64,000 nucleotides of DNA. Source: Larix kaempferi (taxonomy: Eukaryota; Streptophyta; Pinopsida; Pinales; Pinaceae). Shown here one piece after another: positions 1 to 10,862 of the stretch. The notes below the pieces were generated by a model, which had not been told where the DNA came from, made no database searches, and was given only the letters and a program-made list of their open reading frames with translations. Location of the stretch: positions 1,240,001 to 1,304,000 of the forward strand of contig BSBM01000870.1 in assembly GCA_027924585.1 (NCBI GenBank), read 5' to 3'. The stretch's first letter is position 1. Each line of letters starts with the position of its first letter. The position numbers and the translations under genes are program-made.

Positions 1-1409
1 CGGAAGATATTGAAGAAGTCATTGAAGCCAATTGTGGATTTGTCGAAGAAATTATGGATTCCATATATAAATCCAAATTCTGGACTAAGTGTCCTTATTG
101 CGAAATGGAATTCCAATATCCGACACTTTTTAAAAATTGCAATCGCTCATGTCCGATATGTAGCAAATATTTTACTATGGAAGAATATCAAGGTCAATCA
201 CAATTGCAATCGCAAATACAGAAATTGGAAGGCGAATTAGGATACTACAAAGAAATCAATAAAAATCTACAATGTGAGATAAGTAAGCGGAGCATTCTTG
301 ATCAGTTAACAGAATGAGAGAATCGTTGCTTAAAATATCAAAACCAAAAGCTGAAAAAAGCTAATCAAGATATCGAGGAAATGTTATCATCTAAGAGTGA
401 AGAAATATCTCGATTAAAAAATCACAATCAAGATCTTGAAGACAAAAACAAAAAGTTTGAAGATAACAAAGAATCACCGTATAGAAGTGATAACAATTTA
501 GAAGAAGACATAAAGCGTTTAAACCAGCTTATCATGGACAAAGATGATGAATTGACGCAAGTCCGGAGGAAGTTGCAAAGTCAAGAATCAAAGATAGGTC
601 AACAGCAACAAAAGAATAAAGAACTCCAGCAAACGGACGACGCTACTAAAAAGGCGCACAAGCTGGAAATTGAGAAAATCAATGACATATTAGCAAGCAA
701 TACCGAAGAACTATTTCGACTAAGAATTCATAACAAAACATTACTTACGAAAATCAAAAAGTTCAAACATAGTCAAAAGATGGAACACTCCAATGAAAAC
801 CTAGAAGGAAAAATACTAGAACAACAAGAACAAAACCATCATCTGAAAAATCGTAATCAAGAACTAGAGAAACAAATTGAGAAGTTTAAAGAGGACAAAA
901 AGTCGCAAGACGAAAGGTTCGAGAAAATTCAGAGTAATAACAATCTATTAGAGAACAAATTAGAGCAAATCTAGAAGGAAGCATCCAGACCCTCCGAAAA
1001 CCAAAGTCAAGTTGAGGAAATAAATTCAGTCCTCGACACAATTCAAAAAGAAGTCAATCCAGCAGAAAAACAAACATCAAGGACTCCTCATCGACACCCC
1101 AATTATAAACGTCAATTTGACCAACGACAGGGTCAAAATGAACATACACAGAGGAATTATGATGTCAGACAAGCAAGAACATCGAATCAACATACTAAGC
1201 ATCAAAAAAAAAGTTCTATCCCACAAAGCGTTCAAATAGATCTGATAAAAATAGATCTCGGATGGACCACATCAGAGACGATGCGACAGTTCTTCCTTGG
1301 AATTCGTAACTCTTATCGCCTCACTTTATCAAGTGTTGCCAGTACTAAAAGAAAGGATCTAGAGATGTCGGTTCAAACAAAAAAAACATTTATTTTCAAT
1401 AAGCTTTGA
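1..1409 (+). pseudogene. Zinc-ribbon/coiled-coil ORF of LARD-1, copy A (broken)
   Basis: One frame runs from the window edge to a TGA at 1407-1409, just before the polypurine tract. It is broken by a TGA at 315-317 (CGA in the other copy) and a TAG at 972-974. An ATG at 54 begins MDSIYKSKFW, followed by CPYC and, 16 residues later, CPIC. This spacing resembles the zinc ribbon of plant DnaJ/DUF3444 proteins. About 280 residues of heptad-rich K/E/Q/N sequence, a predicted coiled coil, follow. The last 130 or so residues (about 1010-1409) are basic and contain LGWTTSETMRQF; I do not recognise them. Copy B has a 1-nt deletion that ends its ORF early, so this copy shows the C-terminal part best. 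No J domain or HPD motif is seen. The function is unknown. Confidence 0.7.
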
Positions 1410-1438
1410 GGACAAAGCTTCCCTTAAGGGGAAGGCAA

Positions 1439-1649
1439 TGTAACGAATATAAAATAATATATTAATTATTAAGTGAAAGGGTGTAACCCTTCACTACACA
1501 TGCTCAAAGCCTATAAAGGCCAGCTTCATTGTAATTTAATATCATCTCATCAATTATATTATCAATTATATTTTACTATTTATCCATTTATGGAGCCATT
1601 GTCTTATTTACGTTGGAAGTTTACATAGAAGTCGGATATCACCGCTTCA
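1439..1649 (+). repeat. LARD-1 3' LTR, copy A
   Basis: This 211-bp LTR runs TGTAACG...CTTCA. It is nearly identical to 52107-52317 and matches the 5' LTR at 20986-21210. A TATAAAG box lies at 1512-1518 inside CCTATAAAGGC. The polypurine tract ends directly before it, and GATTG (1650-1654) follows it. Confidence 0.85.
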
Positions 1650-1654
1650 GATTG

Positions 1655-3521
1655 GCCAAAATAGACCATTTTACCAACATAATTCCATCAACTTGCTTAC
1701 TAGTTGTCCACAAGAAGGAGAAACATGTTTTCCTTATTTTGGTTAATATACCTTTAGGGATATATGCAATGGATGCCCAATATACTAGAATTCTGTATAG
1801 GACTGCCTTTAAAAGGACTAGGCGTCCACTTCTTGACAAGAATCGATTTTCCCAGCAGGAAATCCTTGCTTCTATTTTCTTGTATAACCAAGTCCAATCA
1901 TTGAAGGAGTATGAGTTTGGTTTCAAAAAGAACCCGAGATATTTTAAACCTTCTTCCAAATGATTCATGGGAAAGTAGACCAACTCCTTCATGCTAACAT
2001 GTTGATCATCTGAAATGAGATTCTGGGAAAGGCTATACTTTTCCACATTAACTAACATTCATGTAGCCTTTTTGTATAACTAAAAAATCTGAGATAATGA
2101 ATGAATATTCTATATTATTCCCTATCCAATCATAAGCACATCATCCATGAAAAGGACATGAGTGATCACTTCTGACTCAATCACTCTAACCCCTTTCAAT
2201 GTCCATGTATTCCTTTCATGGTGGACTAATATACTAAGAGCATCAGCCACCAGAAGAAATAGAAAGGGAGAGAGCAGAAAACCTTGCATGATACCCCAGG
2301 ACGACCAAAAAAATGAAGATGGTAAACCATTTATCAGAATTGTAATGGATGCCTATTGAATGCATCACATTATCCAGTTAATGAAATCCACTGAAACACC
2401 TATTTGAATAAGGAGAAGGCACAAAAAATTACAGCTTACCCTGTCAGAGGATTTAGACATATCCAACTTTAGAGCAAAGGCGTTATCTTTGTTCTTGGAC
2501 ATAGAGTGAATGGCTTCCTGAGCCAAAGAAACTGCATCGTGAATCTGTCGATTAAAAAGGAACCCAAATTGTTCCTTCAAGATGATTTTACTCGGATAGA
2601 CTTTAGCCTTTGAGCAATAATTTTGACAATCAATTTGTAGATAACATTACAGAACCAGATATTCCTAAAGTCATCAAATGATGAAGGCTTTTGATTTTTA
2701 GGGATCAAAGCCAAGAAGGTAGAGTTTATTGTCCCCAACACCTTTCCAGAGAGCCAAGATTCACGGACGACCTTTAGCAGATCTTCCTTTAAGAAGTCAT
2801 AAAAACCTTGAAAGAATTCAACCATGAACCCATCTGGACCAGTGATTTTTCCTTTTTTGAAGGAATGCAAAATGTGATGCAGTTCCTCTTCCGAGACCTC
2901 CTCTATAAGGGCATTTTTTATTTCTTATGTTTCCAACTTAGGGAAAAGCCTAATAAGTTGCAATATTTCTTGAATAGGACAACCTTCCTGCTTTTTAAAA
3001 AGAGACTGGAAATATGAAACCCCTGCTTCTACTTTTTCCCAGAAAGATTTGATCAGAAGGCCTTGAGCATTTTGTATCTCCACAATAGATTTTATATTCT
3101 TCTTGTAGTATGCAAATCGATGGAAAAACTTGGTATTGTTGTCCCCTTTGGAAATCCAAATCACCCTGCTTTTGGGTCTCCAAAGTTGTTCTTCCCTGGA
3201 TAGGAGCTCGCTTCTCTTCAACTCTAGAGTTTTCAAAGAACCTAACACATCCTCCGAAAATATCCCCAACCTATTAAGGGAATAAACCTCCACTATCTTA
3301 GCCTCCACTTATGTTAGTTGGACCTGCTGATTGGATCTATAAACTTTTCCCCATTCTTTGGTTACTTTCTTGACGCTTGCTAGATTTTCGACTATCTGCT
3401 TCATGAAAGAGACAATGGAGTCCACTTGCAAGGGTGTCCACATATCCATAACCAAATTCCTATAATCATCTTCTTGTAATCATCTCGAATTAAACTTAAA
3501 GGAAGCAAGAGGTTTTGGATC
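1655..3521 (-). pseudogene. L1-type LINE ORF2 fragment, copy A (reverse transcriptase middle part)
   Basis: Minus-strand fragments read as plant L1-type ORF2. Near 3300-2925 is the segment linking endonuclease and RT, with the usual LDFQRG/FHR-type sequence. At 2870-2577 is the RT start, with KITGPDGFMVEFFQ and LIPKNQKPSSF. At 2580-2365 is FGFLFNRQIHDAV and LKLDMSKSSDRV. The catalytic box reads LFMDDVLMIG at 2140-2151, with FMDD in place of the usual FADD. At 2058-1655 is the RT thumb and linker (CWENRFLSRSGRLVLLKAVL). Stops and frameshifts separate the pieces. The endonuclease is missing because a gypsy LTR takes over at about 3521. The fragment ends at the LARD-1 insertion site, as in copy B. 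Confidence 0.85.
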
Positions 3522-4380
3522 AAATAGGCGGGTTTTTGGGTCATTTGGACCGTGTCAGTTAGATTTCGGGTCAATTGTCCAGGAGTCGGTTAGGAAGTTG
3601 TTAGTAAGTGGACAAGAATTGTAAAGGCGGAAACCTATATATAGACAAAAATTTGTAGGTCGTGAGAGAGAGGGGGGAGAGCTTTAATATGCATTTTTTT
3701 GCGAGAGTTCTGAGATTAAGAGATATTGCTGAAGTCTGTGATCTACAGAGGCATTGTATTGGGATTTTGCAGTAATAATATGATGTGATGAAACTGTTTC
3801 TGTGCAATCCTAGTGTGTCTTCTGTCTTTTGATGGTAATGCAATGTTTCTTTGGTGCAATAGTCGCTTTACTGTTATAATCTGCTGCAACAATGAATGTT
3901 TCCATTAAATGATGCCATGAGTATAATAACATCAAGGTGAATGCATGGATCTATTGTTGAATGTTGCAACAATATTAGGTAGTTAATACCGCATACATCC
4001 TCCTTCATTCGACGGAAACATGGTTCCGTCCACTCTCCCTTGATCGCTTCGGGTGAGACCTCATCTGCTCTGCAGGTGTTGCTAGGCAGGTTAAATCGTG
4101 TCTGGGCCAGTGCTTAGGGAAATCGTGGTGGGTTGGTTTCGATAGTGATGGGAACCCCTATCGACTGGGTCTGAGTCAGCACTTATCTATCTGATCTATC
4201 TAGTTTTCAGTAATAGAGAAATTAGTTCGCATTCCTGCATATTTGTCTGTGTGTATTTGTGTTTATATGCGTAGTGTAATTTATGCTTGCTTATTCTATT
4301 TCTTGTGCTTCCTTCATAACAGATCCAACTCATTCAGTCGAACTGTTGTCCCCCTCGGCTTCCTGGCCCCGAGCGGATCA
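3517..4380 (+). repeat. 5' LTR of the chromovirus-like element
   Basis: This is inferred to be an LTR because it ends GGATCA directly before a primer-site-like TTGGTATTAGAGCAG (4381-4395), a variant of the tRNA-Met site. It also has a TATA box (CTATATATAG, about 3631-3640) at a suitable place. The start is uncertain. TGGATCAAATAGG at about 3517 gives TG...CA ends, but its first bases also match the LINE flank, so the true boundary could lie a few bases to either side or nearer TGTTAGTAAG at about 3598. No second LTR is available for comparison. Confidence 0.55.
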
Positions 4381-4532
4381 TTGGTATTAGAGCAGACTCA
4401 GAGCTTCATCAGAGCACATCAGCTTTGTTCATGCTTAAGTTTTGCATAGACACTTCCAGCGAAGTTACCTGAATTATGCCAGTTCAAACTCGCTCGCAGA
4501 CTCGGCAATCCAAGTAGATACTACCTCCAGAG

Positions 4533-5573
4533 ATGGCAGAAGAAGGGGGAGAAAGACATGCAATGGACGAGACACAACAGCTCATAGAGCAAGCACTGGC
4601 TCGAAAACAAACTGAGATGTTCACCCATTTCAACGAGATTCTCATGCGATTTGCTTCAAATTCAGGAGCATTTTCGACGAGAACTAAATCCGACAAAATC
4701 ATCCCCCTCAAAGTGCAAATGAATTTGGACATACCGAATCTAGAAGGAAAGATTGACGCAAAATCCGTCGACATTTGGGTTCAACAATTGGAGTCCTATT
4801 ACTCTATGAATCAACTCTTAGAAGCCGACAAGATCACCATTGCATCCTTAAATATGTCAACATTCGTGCACTGCTGGTGGGAGAATCTTTAGACAAAGAT
4901 GGAGAAAAGTGGAGACCCCATCGACACATGGGATAAATTTTTAGAACACATCCGAAAGGAATTTTACCCGCTGAAGTACCTCGAGCAGCAGTATAAGAAG
5001 TGGCTGCAGCTAAGGCAATGGAAATACCAATCTGTGCAAAGATACACTAATGAGTTCTATAGACTCATGGCTAGACTTGGTGTCCAAGAAGAAGAAAAAT
5101 TGCTTGTTCTGAAGTACGTTAGCGGATTATCCCAATACATTCAGTAGTAGATAGAGTTTCTGACTTTCAATATGCTTGCGGATGCATTCCACTATGCCAT
5201 CAAACTTGAAACCAAGCAAAAGGGAAAATCATGCTTCGCGACAAAGCCGACATCAGGACGACCACCCGACAAGAAGGCACGAGCCAACTTCAACAAGTCG
5301 AAATATTCTCAGTCGACTTCACCAAAGCCAGATCATGGGAAGAAGCCTTTTCATAAAAAGGAACGTAGCAAACAACTGACCGAAAAATGGTGCAACTACC
5401 ATCACTCATCTTGGCATGATACGTCTGAATGCAAAGCTCGGAAGACCTTCTTGGAAAAAGTGTCGACATCCGATGCATTTGAAAAGATTGTGGTAGAATC
5501 TGATCCAGAAGCAACGACTCTTTTGACATCGACAACTCCAGCAACCTCAACCATTGTCGATGAGGAGGAATGA
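4533..5573 (+). pseudogene. Gag of the chromovirus-like element (stops)
   Basis: This is one continuous frame of about 347 codons, interrupted by TAG at 4890-4892 and a TAGTAG pair at 5145-5150. The capsid region holds DIPNLEGKIDAKSVDIWVQQ and a CWWENL motif typical of plant Ty3 gag. A basic linker follows, then a zinc-knuckle-like CNYHHSSWHDTSEC (about 5392-5433), with C-X2-H-type spacing as seen in chromoviruses. Start: an ATG 150 nt after the primer site opens the frame. The product would package element RNA. It is not functional here. Confidence 0.8.
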
Positions 5574-7902
5574 GAGCGCTTGTTCCATACATAGATATGG
5601 GTTCAGAACAATCCATTGCATCTGATTGTGTACAATGGGATTCAAAATAACTTTGTTTCTAAAGAACTTGTGAAGAAGCTAGGTCTTGTGACCACTCCAC
5701 ATCTGCAGCCTTACAACATCGGTTGGATGAATGATGGACAAGAGCTAAGGATCACCCAAAAATGAAAGCTTGCATACTTCATAAATCCTTTTGAAGATGA
5801 ATTACTTTGTGACGTGGCACCACTCTCCGTAGCCGACGCCGTGTTTGGGAAACCTTACCTATGGGATCGTCATGGAAGTTACCAATCACGACCGCAGAAG
5901 GTAATTGTCAGAATCGGAGATCAGCGATACAGCATACCAGAACGACGACCTACACCAACGGTTTCCTTGGTATCTATGAAACAAACAAAGAAGCTCATCA
6001 ATCATGCTCAGAAGTTTGCATTGATTATGATAAAGCCGCAACATTCTAGGAAGACTACAACAACTAGTCGAGTCACCGACGAGTGCAGCTCCCGATAGAA
6101 GCAGCAGATCGACAATATTCTTGATGAGTACCAAAACCTATTCCAAGTTCCAGACGGAGTACCTCTACACTATCAGGTAAAACACTCTATTGAACTTGCT
6201 CCCGGTTCTTCTTTTCCTAATGCATCTATCTACAGAAGATCCATTATCGAAAATGAAGAGATTCGTAGACAAATCCAAGATCTGATCGACAAATGTCATA
6301 TCCGACCCATCTCCTCCCCTTGTGGAAGTCCATTCGTCCTCCTTCCGAAGAAATATGGGACTTGGTGCATGTGCATCGACTACAGGGAACTCAGCAAAAT
6401 ATCGGTGAAGAATCGGTACCCTCTGCCATGGATAGATGAGCTCATCGACTTTCTAAAAGGCGCTAAATTCTTTACTAAGATCGACCTCAAGTCATGATAT
6501 CATCAGATTCCAATCGAGCCCTCATATGTATGGAAAACTGCTTTCAAGACCAAGGAAGGATTGTTTGAATGGTTAGTCATTCCTTTCGGCTTAACCAATG
6601 CCCCTGCGACCTTCATGCGATACATGGATAACATTCTTCGACCTTTCATCGAAAAATGGGTCATTGTTTCTCTTGATGACATATTGATTTTCAGTCGATC
6701 GTGGGAAGAACATGTTGGACAACTTCAACAAGTCCTCGACACTCTCTAGCAACATCGACTCTACTTGAACATGGAAAAGTATTCCTTTGCAATGAACAGC
6801 ATCAAATATTTGGGGTTTGTAATTGACTCTGCAGGCATTCACGTCGACCCAGACAAAGTACAAATTCTCAAAGATCGTCCCATTCCTCAAAGCGTTCAAA
6901 AAGTAAGAATTTTTCTTGGTTTGGTGAATTTCTATCGACGATTCATACTCGGCTTCAGTCACATAGCCTGGCCCTTGAATCATTTGACCAAAAGGAAGTG
7001 GAAAAACTGTCTTTAAATCGACACCAACACAACAAGAAGCTTTTGAACAACTCAAACACAAGCTCTGCACTACACCAGTACTTTTGTTACCTGATTTGCA
7101 TCAGCCCTTTGAGATTGAGACAAATGCATCGGACTATTCCTTGGGCGCAGTGATCACTCAATCTGGTCACCCATTCTCTTTTCATTCCGCAACTTTTAAC
7201 AACACTGTTAGAAGGTATTCGACATACGAAAAGGAACTGTACGCCATTGTGCAAGCTCTCAAGCAATGGAGGCATTACCTCCTTGGCAAGGAAACAGTCA
7301 TCCTCACTGACCACAATCCTCTTCATTTCACTCCGACACAATCGAAACTACAAACAACTCGACAGCTTAAGTGGATTAATTACCTACAACAATTATAGTC
7401 GGTAATTAAGTATCGGAAAGGTAAAGCTAACGCCACCGCCGATTGTCTAAGCAGACCACCCATTACTCTCTTGTTTACAATGATGAGTATGCAAGGATAT
7501 GACACCACTACTTGGCCTCAGTTGTATCAGGAAGACATCGACTTTTCACCATTCTACCGACAGCTTCAGACTGACAAGTCGTCGACCGCTGACTATTTCC
7601 TGAAAGATACCTTGCTATACAAGCTCGGATAGCTTTGTGTACCGACCGGTGAGCATCGACAGCAGATCATTTGGGACGCACACTACAGCAAGACTGCAGG
7701 ACACTTTGGGGTAGCAAAGACACTTTCTATTCTGCAAAAGTATTTATTTTGGCCTACACTTAAAACCGATGTCAACAAGTACATTTGATCATGCGTGGTT
7801 TGTGCCATTGCTAAACCGCATAATCAACAACAAGGATTGTACACTCCTCTGTCAATTCCTAGTCGACCATGGGAATCTATTTCTGTGGACTACTTGATAG
7901 GG
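5574..7902 (+). pseudogene. Pol of the chromovirus-like element (protease, RT, RNase H, integrase start)
   Basis: The protease region is at about 5580-5900, with NNFVSKELVKKLGLVT and DVAPLSVADAVFGKPYLWDR. Its catalytic motif reads LIVYNGIQ, so the Asp is lost. The RT spans about 6130-6760, with SPCGSPFVLLPKK, IDYRELSKI and [17 protein letters not shown], and its active site reads VSLDDIL at 6669-6680. RNase H is at about 7084-7480, with EIETNASDYSLGAV and YEKELYAIVQALKQW. The integrase HHCC region is at about 7665-7810 (GHFGVAKTLSI, CVVCAIAK), and then the sequence breaks. A 1-nt frameshift near 7015 separates RT from RNase H, and several stops are present. Confidence 0.85.
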
Positions 7903-9430
7903 TAACAGTTGAGGCCTCGGATGTGCAAGGTATGCAAAGTGTTTGAATGGGTTCCTAAGCTCTCAATAGAGGGGGAAAACCCAGACTGAAAGGCTTCAAG
8001 AGATCCTACGCAAGGGTAGTTCTATCCCCATCCTGTTTGGTATAGTAATCTCCCACGGATATTCGGCCTACGCTGGCACTCTATGAGTTGATAAGTTTTG
8101 ATCCAAAGGATCAGTTCTCCAAATAAAGGAAAAACAAAATGTAAAAGTCTGTGAAAACAAATCTACTTAAAAGGAATCTAAGCTAAGTTAGATCTATACT
8201 AAGAAGGTGTTTTGGGATAAGTGCAGGTCAGCTTGATATGTAAATAGATAAGGTCATTCACCAATGAAACAGAAATGTGAAAGAGATCAATGACTTAACT
8301 GTTCAAATTACAATTAATTAATAAAAATTAACTAATGGCAAATTGAGGATTGTTATGCATTCAAGATTTGACCTGTAATTGATATGTTAATTGAAAAATT
8401 AACACCATTTATAACTTACTAAAAGAACCATTTGCAGAAATCGATAGAAGTTTTAATAGAATAAACTCTTTAAAACCTTCAAAAACACATAGATCATAAG
8501 CAATGATAAACCAGAACTGTAGATCACTATGTTTAATAAATTGCAAAAGATTGAAACAGTATTTAGATAAGCAATTTGGAGTAAAATCACATTCATCAAA
8601 TAAACTTGACAAATAGACAAAAGTGGATCTGAAAAATAACTTTACTGTATTTAATGACAGTCTGTAAGAAATTATAAGCTTGTATCAAAACAGAGCATCT
8701 CCAGCCTCTTCTGCAGATTTTGTCTCCAAATTCCATCATCCCTCTCTACGAGATATCATCTCTTAAATAAGAGTTACAAAATAACAATACAAGGAGTAAA
8801 TTGCCACAAAACGGGAATACAAAATAAAAAATAAACTAATGGCCTTAAAAAACTTGCCATTTGTCCCAAATCTCTAACAACTCATCCACATTTGGATAAT
8901 TAGCTTACTCAAGCCCCAATTGGGCATTACATTCGAATGTTTCCATCTCATTCTTAGCTAAATTATGCCAAATGTGAATCTAAACGTGGAATTTGCCTTC
9001 GATGCTAACCGGTTTCCTAATTAGTTGTTCCACATCATCAATGTTGACCTGCTCAAGATGCTGAATTTTCTCCTTGGTCTCTTTACACCTACGTTCGACT
9101 TGCTCAATCTTCAAGTTAGGGTTCAAAGAATCTTCAATGATCTCCATAGAATCAAACTTTGTAATCTCCATGATGTTATCTGCTGCATATAGCCTGTGCT
9201 TTCTTCAGAATATCTTCAACTGACTTGTTCAAATCTTGACAAGTCTTCAATGCAGCTCTGATTTTCTTAAACTGAAAACTGTTGAGAATGGGGAAGCCTT
9301 CTGGTGTGTCCTTGATATGTCAAACTTAACCAAATATCTAGTAGGCATGTTAAAGCATTTCCTATGAAAGTTGTGATCAGATTAGATGTCTTGCTGCAAT
9401 AACATGCACTTCCCAAATTAAAACTTTGAT
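7903..9430 (-). other. Unclassified retroelement remnant: LTR-like stretch plus coiled-coil ORF remnant
   Basis: The DNA changes abruptly at about 7902 inside the integrase of the preceding element. 7903 to about 8870 is AT-rich without coding signal. Its left end (AAGGTATGCAAAGTG, then AGAGGGGGAAAACCCAG) has the look of a gypsy LTR end, and its composition resembles the Athila LTR at 22410. On the minus strand, 9300-8880 reads as a decayed ORF containing a short coiled coil (IEDSLNPNLKIEQVERRCK) and WHNLAKNEMETFECNAQL. A minus-strand Athila-type element with its 3' ORF and 3' LTR would explain this order. I could not find matching ends, so the assignment is tentative. Confidence 0.35.
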
Positions 9431-10862
9431 GAAATTACACGCGTATGCATATAAGTCTTAGGAGTATGTGTATCCTTGCAAAAGTTTTGATTATGAGAGT
9501 AGGATGAATATGTGTGCCGCCATGTGTGTTATATGGAGTATAGACGAATGATTTTAGTAAGTTCAACAAAGGCATGTTCTTTGCCTTGTAGGGATAGACT
9601 AAGATACAATTGACAATATAAGAGGCTTGTAGGATCATACAGTTGTATGAACCATGTATATAGACATGGTAGGCTGAAATTCATGGTGAACATGAGTGGA
9701 TTGTATTCTAAAAGGGGGTGAGCTTTTATGAAAATTAAAATTGTAAATGAAATGGTACATTGCAAGACTCATGGATCGGAGTTCTTCTTAAATGTGTTGT
9801 GTAATAGCATGTAATTCATTAATAAGAAAATGTTGAAAAGAGGTTAACTAAATCTGTGAATTAATGCAAGAGTTGTAACAATTCCTTGGAACCAAAGTAA
9901 AAGTTTTATTTAAAGACTTAGGTCTTCCTATCAATCACAATGAGGAATGGCATGATCAAATTCAACAATGGTATAACTTTGTTGTAGACAAATACATTAA
10001 GGAACCTTGAGGAGGTCAAACAAACCTCCTATAAAAAATTTCAATATAATATAAGAACACCTCCTATGTGATAAAACAAGTAAAATTTAGGGGACATTGA
10101 TATATCTAACCAAGTGAGAGTTCAATGGGATCATTATAGCCAAGGTCTTATAGTAAGAGGACACAAAGGAATATATCATGATTTTTCTAATAATCGTGAA
10201 TAATTATAACTTTGGGACAAAGTTTCTTGAAAGGTGGGTGTATGTAATGCCCCATATTTTAATAGTCGATAGTTAAAAGATTAATGAGACTTACCTCAAC
10301 ATTTCATTTACTTCTTATACATTGGAATTAGCTAAACTAATTGATATTTCTATTATGAGGGCATTTAAATGTGCGTGTGTGTGCATAGGACATGACTTTT
10401 ATCATTTTGAATTGTTAATGCGGATAAACATGTGATTCCATTTGATTAAGCATATTGGATGTGGAATGTGGTACCTCGATATCAATTTAATTTATACATT
10501 GAATAAAGAACAAATATAAGGTGGTGTAAAACACATACATGGTTATTTAAATATCATTACATGAAATATTTTATCACTTTCAATAGTTGGATATACTTAT
10601 ACATGAGATACATATTTGTTTATTGGGATGACATATAAATGAATCAACTACGGTATAGTCAAATTCTTGGTATCAAGGTAACATGGATGGTGTAGACATC
10701 ACGGAGATAGTTGTATGCTATATGTTGTACTTAATATAAAAATTATGATTTTAAAATCCGATATGATTGTGAGTAAGTGTGGTTTTGACAGGATACGGGA
10801 TTTTCCCATAGTGGTTATTCAATGACATGGCTCTTTGAACAACAGTTGCATAATGTGATTGG
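9431..10862 (+). mobile_element. Decayed LTR-retrotransposon 3' end, with LTR starting at 10243
   Basis: Most of 9431-10080 shows no coding signal. At about 10110-10190 the plus strand reads VQWDHYSQGL, like the end of a chromodomain-type integrase tail. A polypurine-like AAAGGTGGGTG and then TGTAATGCCCC at 10243 follow, a typical gypsy LTR start. The LTR is interrupted at 10862 by the copia element. It resumes after the target duplication at 18353. Confidence 0.5.

Larger units (their letters stand above)
1..1649 (+). mobile_element. LARD-1 copy A: 3' part of a short-LTR non-autonomous retrotransposon
   Basis: This is the 3' end of an LTR element: an internal ORF, a polypurine tract (AAGGGGAAGGCAA) and a 211-bp 3' LTR starting TGTAACG at 1439 and ending CTTCA at 1649. 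GATTG follows, the same 5-bp target site that flanks the full copy at 20986-52317. No reverse transcriptase, integrase or protease motif is visible. It is classed as LARD-like (non-autonomous, with a long non-pol interior). The 5' half is outside the window. Confidence 0.8.
1..3521. repeat. Segmental duplication, copy A (partner 50670-54189)
   Basis: This stretch matches 50670-54189 almost base for base, at a nearly constant offset of about 50,669. Differences are mostly single substitutions; hand comparison of the first 350 bases gives about nine or ten. It spans two unrelated elements: the 3' part of LARD-1 and the LINE flank with the same GATTG target site. It therefore arose after LARD-1 had inserted, or is an assembly duplication. 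Similarity stops after the shared TTTTGGATC at about 3521, where a gypsy LTR begins in this copy. The left limit lies outside the window. Confidence 0.9.
3517..7902 (+). mobile_element. Chromovirus-like Ty3/gypsy element, 3'-truncated
   Basis: The order is LTR (about 3517-4380), primer site, gag, protease, RT, RNase H and the integrase zinc-binding region. The sequence then changes abruptly inside the integrase at about 7902, just after SVDYL. The DDE core, 3' end and 3' LTR are absent, so no target duplication can be checked. Gag and the RWCNYH/HDTSEC-type zinc knuckle resemble plant chromoviruses. The chromodomain that would prove this is missing. Confidence 0.8.

Noticed and set aside
1613-1963. 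Plus-strand ORF of 116 codons overlapping the LTR end, also at 52281-52631
   Set aside because: It is the complement of LINE-1 ORF2 plus the last bases of the LTR; the minus-strand reading has clear RT motifs.
3517-3521. Target duplication of the chromovirus-like element
   Set aside because: The 3' end of the element is missing, so the flanking bases cannot be compared.
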